Origin: an uncultured Clostridium sp.
GTDB taxonomy: Bacteria > Bacillota > Clostridia > Clostridiales > Clostridiaceae
Length of the DNA stretch: 64,000 nucleotides
Assembly: GCA_903789665.1 (NCBI GenBank)
Contig: CAIFEX010000009.1
Coordinates: forward strand, 28,700-92,699
Reading direction: 5' to 3'
Positions 63,018 to 64,000 of the stretch are shown here, one piece after another. Numbering within the stretch: the first letter of the stretch is position 1; each line of letters opens with the position of its first letter. The position numbers were made by a program, and so were the translations under genes. The notes below the pieces were generated by a model. That model worked only from the letters and a program-made list of their open reading frames with translations. It had not been told where the DNA came from and did not search any database.

Positions 63018-63905
63018 ATGAGTGGTATATATAAAATTGTTGAAAAAAGAAAAATATGGTTTACTATTTCCCTTATAATAATTGTAATTGGAATATTTAC
63101 TATGGCGACAAAAGGATTGGAATACGGACTGGATTTTAAGGGCGGCACCATAATAGAGATAAATTTGGGGACCGATTTTAATAAGGCGGATGTTGACAAT
63201 ATAATAAAAAAATACTCCAGTGATTTTCAATCCAATAAGGCCAATGATAAATCCATTACTATAAAGGCCACTTCTCTCACAAACAATGAAGTGAGCGGAA
63301 TTATAAAAAATGTTAAGGCCAAGTATAAGAAAAGCAGTGTGACGAATCAGGAAAATATAGGGGCCGTCATAGGAAAGGAAACCAGGGTTAAAGCTTTGGA
63401 AGCCCTTGTAATAGCAATAGCAGCCATGTTTATATACATAGGTATAAGATTTGAGTTCAGCTTTGGTATGGCAGCTATTATATCTCTGGTTCACAATGTA
63501 CTTGTAATGCTGTCAGTGTATGCAGTGCTTAGGGTTTCCATAGATTCCAATTTCATAGCGGCAGCTCTTACGGTCATAGGTTATTCAATACATGATACCA
63601 TAGTTGTTTTTGATAGAATAAGAGAAAACCGCAAGTATATGAGAAGGGCGGATCCTATAATTGTCGCAGATGCAAGTGTCACGCAGACTCTGGCGAGATC
63701 TATAAATACTGTGCTCACTGTTGTAATAACATTGACTTCTGTATACGTACTGGTTCCTTCGGTAAGGGTCTTTTCAGAACCTATTTTGATAGGTGTGATT
63801 ACAGGATGCTATTCATCTATATGTATAGCCAGTCCGTCATGGGTACTGATAAAAAGGTACATGCTGAAAAAAGGGAAAAAATCGCGTGAAGTTACATCAG
63901 GGTAA
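63018..63905 (+). CDS. secF: Protein translocase subunit SecF
   Basis: The SecF partner of SecD is 295 aa with six membrane segments. The N-terminal WFTISLIIIVIGIFTM is followed by GLEYGLDFKGGTIIEI, and later by TVIGYSIHDTIVVFDRIREN, which holds the functional Asp, and RSINTVLTVVITLTSVYV. ATG at 63018 follows AAAGGGG. It is the last complete gene of the window; the 95 bases after it hold a Shine-Dalgarno and a nine-codon frame that is not called. Confidence 0.95.
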   Translation: MSGIYKIVEKRKIWFTISLIIIVIGIFTMATKGLEYGLDFKGGTIIEINLGTDFNKADVDNIIKKYSSDFQSNKANDKSITIKATSLTNNEVSGIIKNVKAKYKKSSVTNQENIGAVIGKETRVKALEALVIAIAAMFIYIGIRFEFSFGMAAIISLVHNVLVMLSVYAVLRVSIDSNFIAAALTVIGYSIHDTIVVFDRIRENRKYMRRADPIIVADASVTQTLARSINTVLTVVITLTSVYVLVPSVRVFSEPILIGVITGCYSSICIASPSWVLIKRYMLKKGKKSREVTSG

Positions 63906-64000
63906 ACGCATGAGTAAATAAATTGTAAAGATAGGTGGAATTATGAGTTTAAGACTTTCCTTAAGTTGATTATTATAGTATTATAATTCATATAAAATTA

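Noticed and set aside
63944..63970. Nine-codon frame (ATG with GGTGG upstream) after secF
   Set aside because: It ends after MSLRLSLS. It could be a leader peptide of a gene beyond the window, but nothing supports it here.

Overview
The window looks like a chromosomal segment of a low-GC, endospore-forming anaerobe of the genus Clostridium in the broad sense. The evidence is a complete spoIIAA-spoIIAB-sigF operon, a BofC-like gene next to ruvAB, a BclB-type exosporium collagen protein, the SCIFF ranthipeptide pair scfA-scfB beside secDF, rubredoxin, frequent TTG and GTG starts with strong Shine-Dalgarno sequences, and AT-rich DNA throughout. Nothing in the sequence fixes the species. No rRNA, tRNA, insertion sequence, prophage or CRISPR array was seen.

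Layout. 0-3.6 kb (minus strand): a TPR-containing glycosyltransferase downstream of a collagen-like exosporium protein with long internal duplications. 3.8-10.7 kb (plus): U32 RNA-modification-type protein, MutS2, an FMN-dependent hydroxyacid dehydrogenase and a phosphate butyryltransferase-like enzyme. 10.7-12.3 kb (minus): a SpeA-type basic amino acid decarboxylase with its own promoter and a possible leader attenuator. 12.4-16.3 kb: phosphoglucomutase, a TPR protein and GalU, which together supply UDP-glucose. 16.3-37.6 kb: a roughly 21 kb surface-polysaccharide locus that looks bipartite. The first half carries a WbpM/PglF-type dehydratase, glycosyltransferases, a polymerase, an acyltransferase, a flippase and an orphan sugar-binding lipoprotein. 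The second half has its own good promoter at 26759 and carries a WbpA/WlbA/acetyltransferase/2-epimerase set, a ligase/polymerase, a glycosyltransferase, a second flippase, a second acyltransferase, the priming phosphoglycosyltransferase and a WecG/TagA transferase.

37.6-42 kb: an Fe-S-type Rrf2 regulator with a long inverted-repeat operator, a PdaA-like deacetylase, an orphan adenine methyltransferase closely resembling CamA of C. difficile, and spermidine synthase. 42-44 kb: the spoIIA operon with a recognisable sigma-H promoter and a long leader that contains a 33-codon ORF and four inverted repeats. 44-49.5 kb: PBP1A, Hpt, an HflX GTPase with an additional N-terminal domain carrying a full JAMM metalloprotease motif, and monocistronic rubredoxin. 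49.6-55.2 kb: a nucleotidyltransferase-fold protein, a MocR regulator, YigZ, YebC, a secreted metallo-beta-lactamase-fold protein and a BofC-like protein whose start codon lies in a perfect hairpin. 55.3-63.9 kb: the conserved ruvA-ruvB-queA-tgt-yajC-(TIGR04086) string, then scfA-scfB and secD-secF.

The most interesting observations are the JAMM-HflX fusion, the CamA-like methyltransferase outside C. difficile, the uncharacterised spoIIA leader, the start-codon hairpin of the bofC-like gene and the 21-bp hairpin between scfA and scfB. All functional assignments rest on reading motifs by eye; no database search was run.
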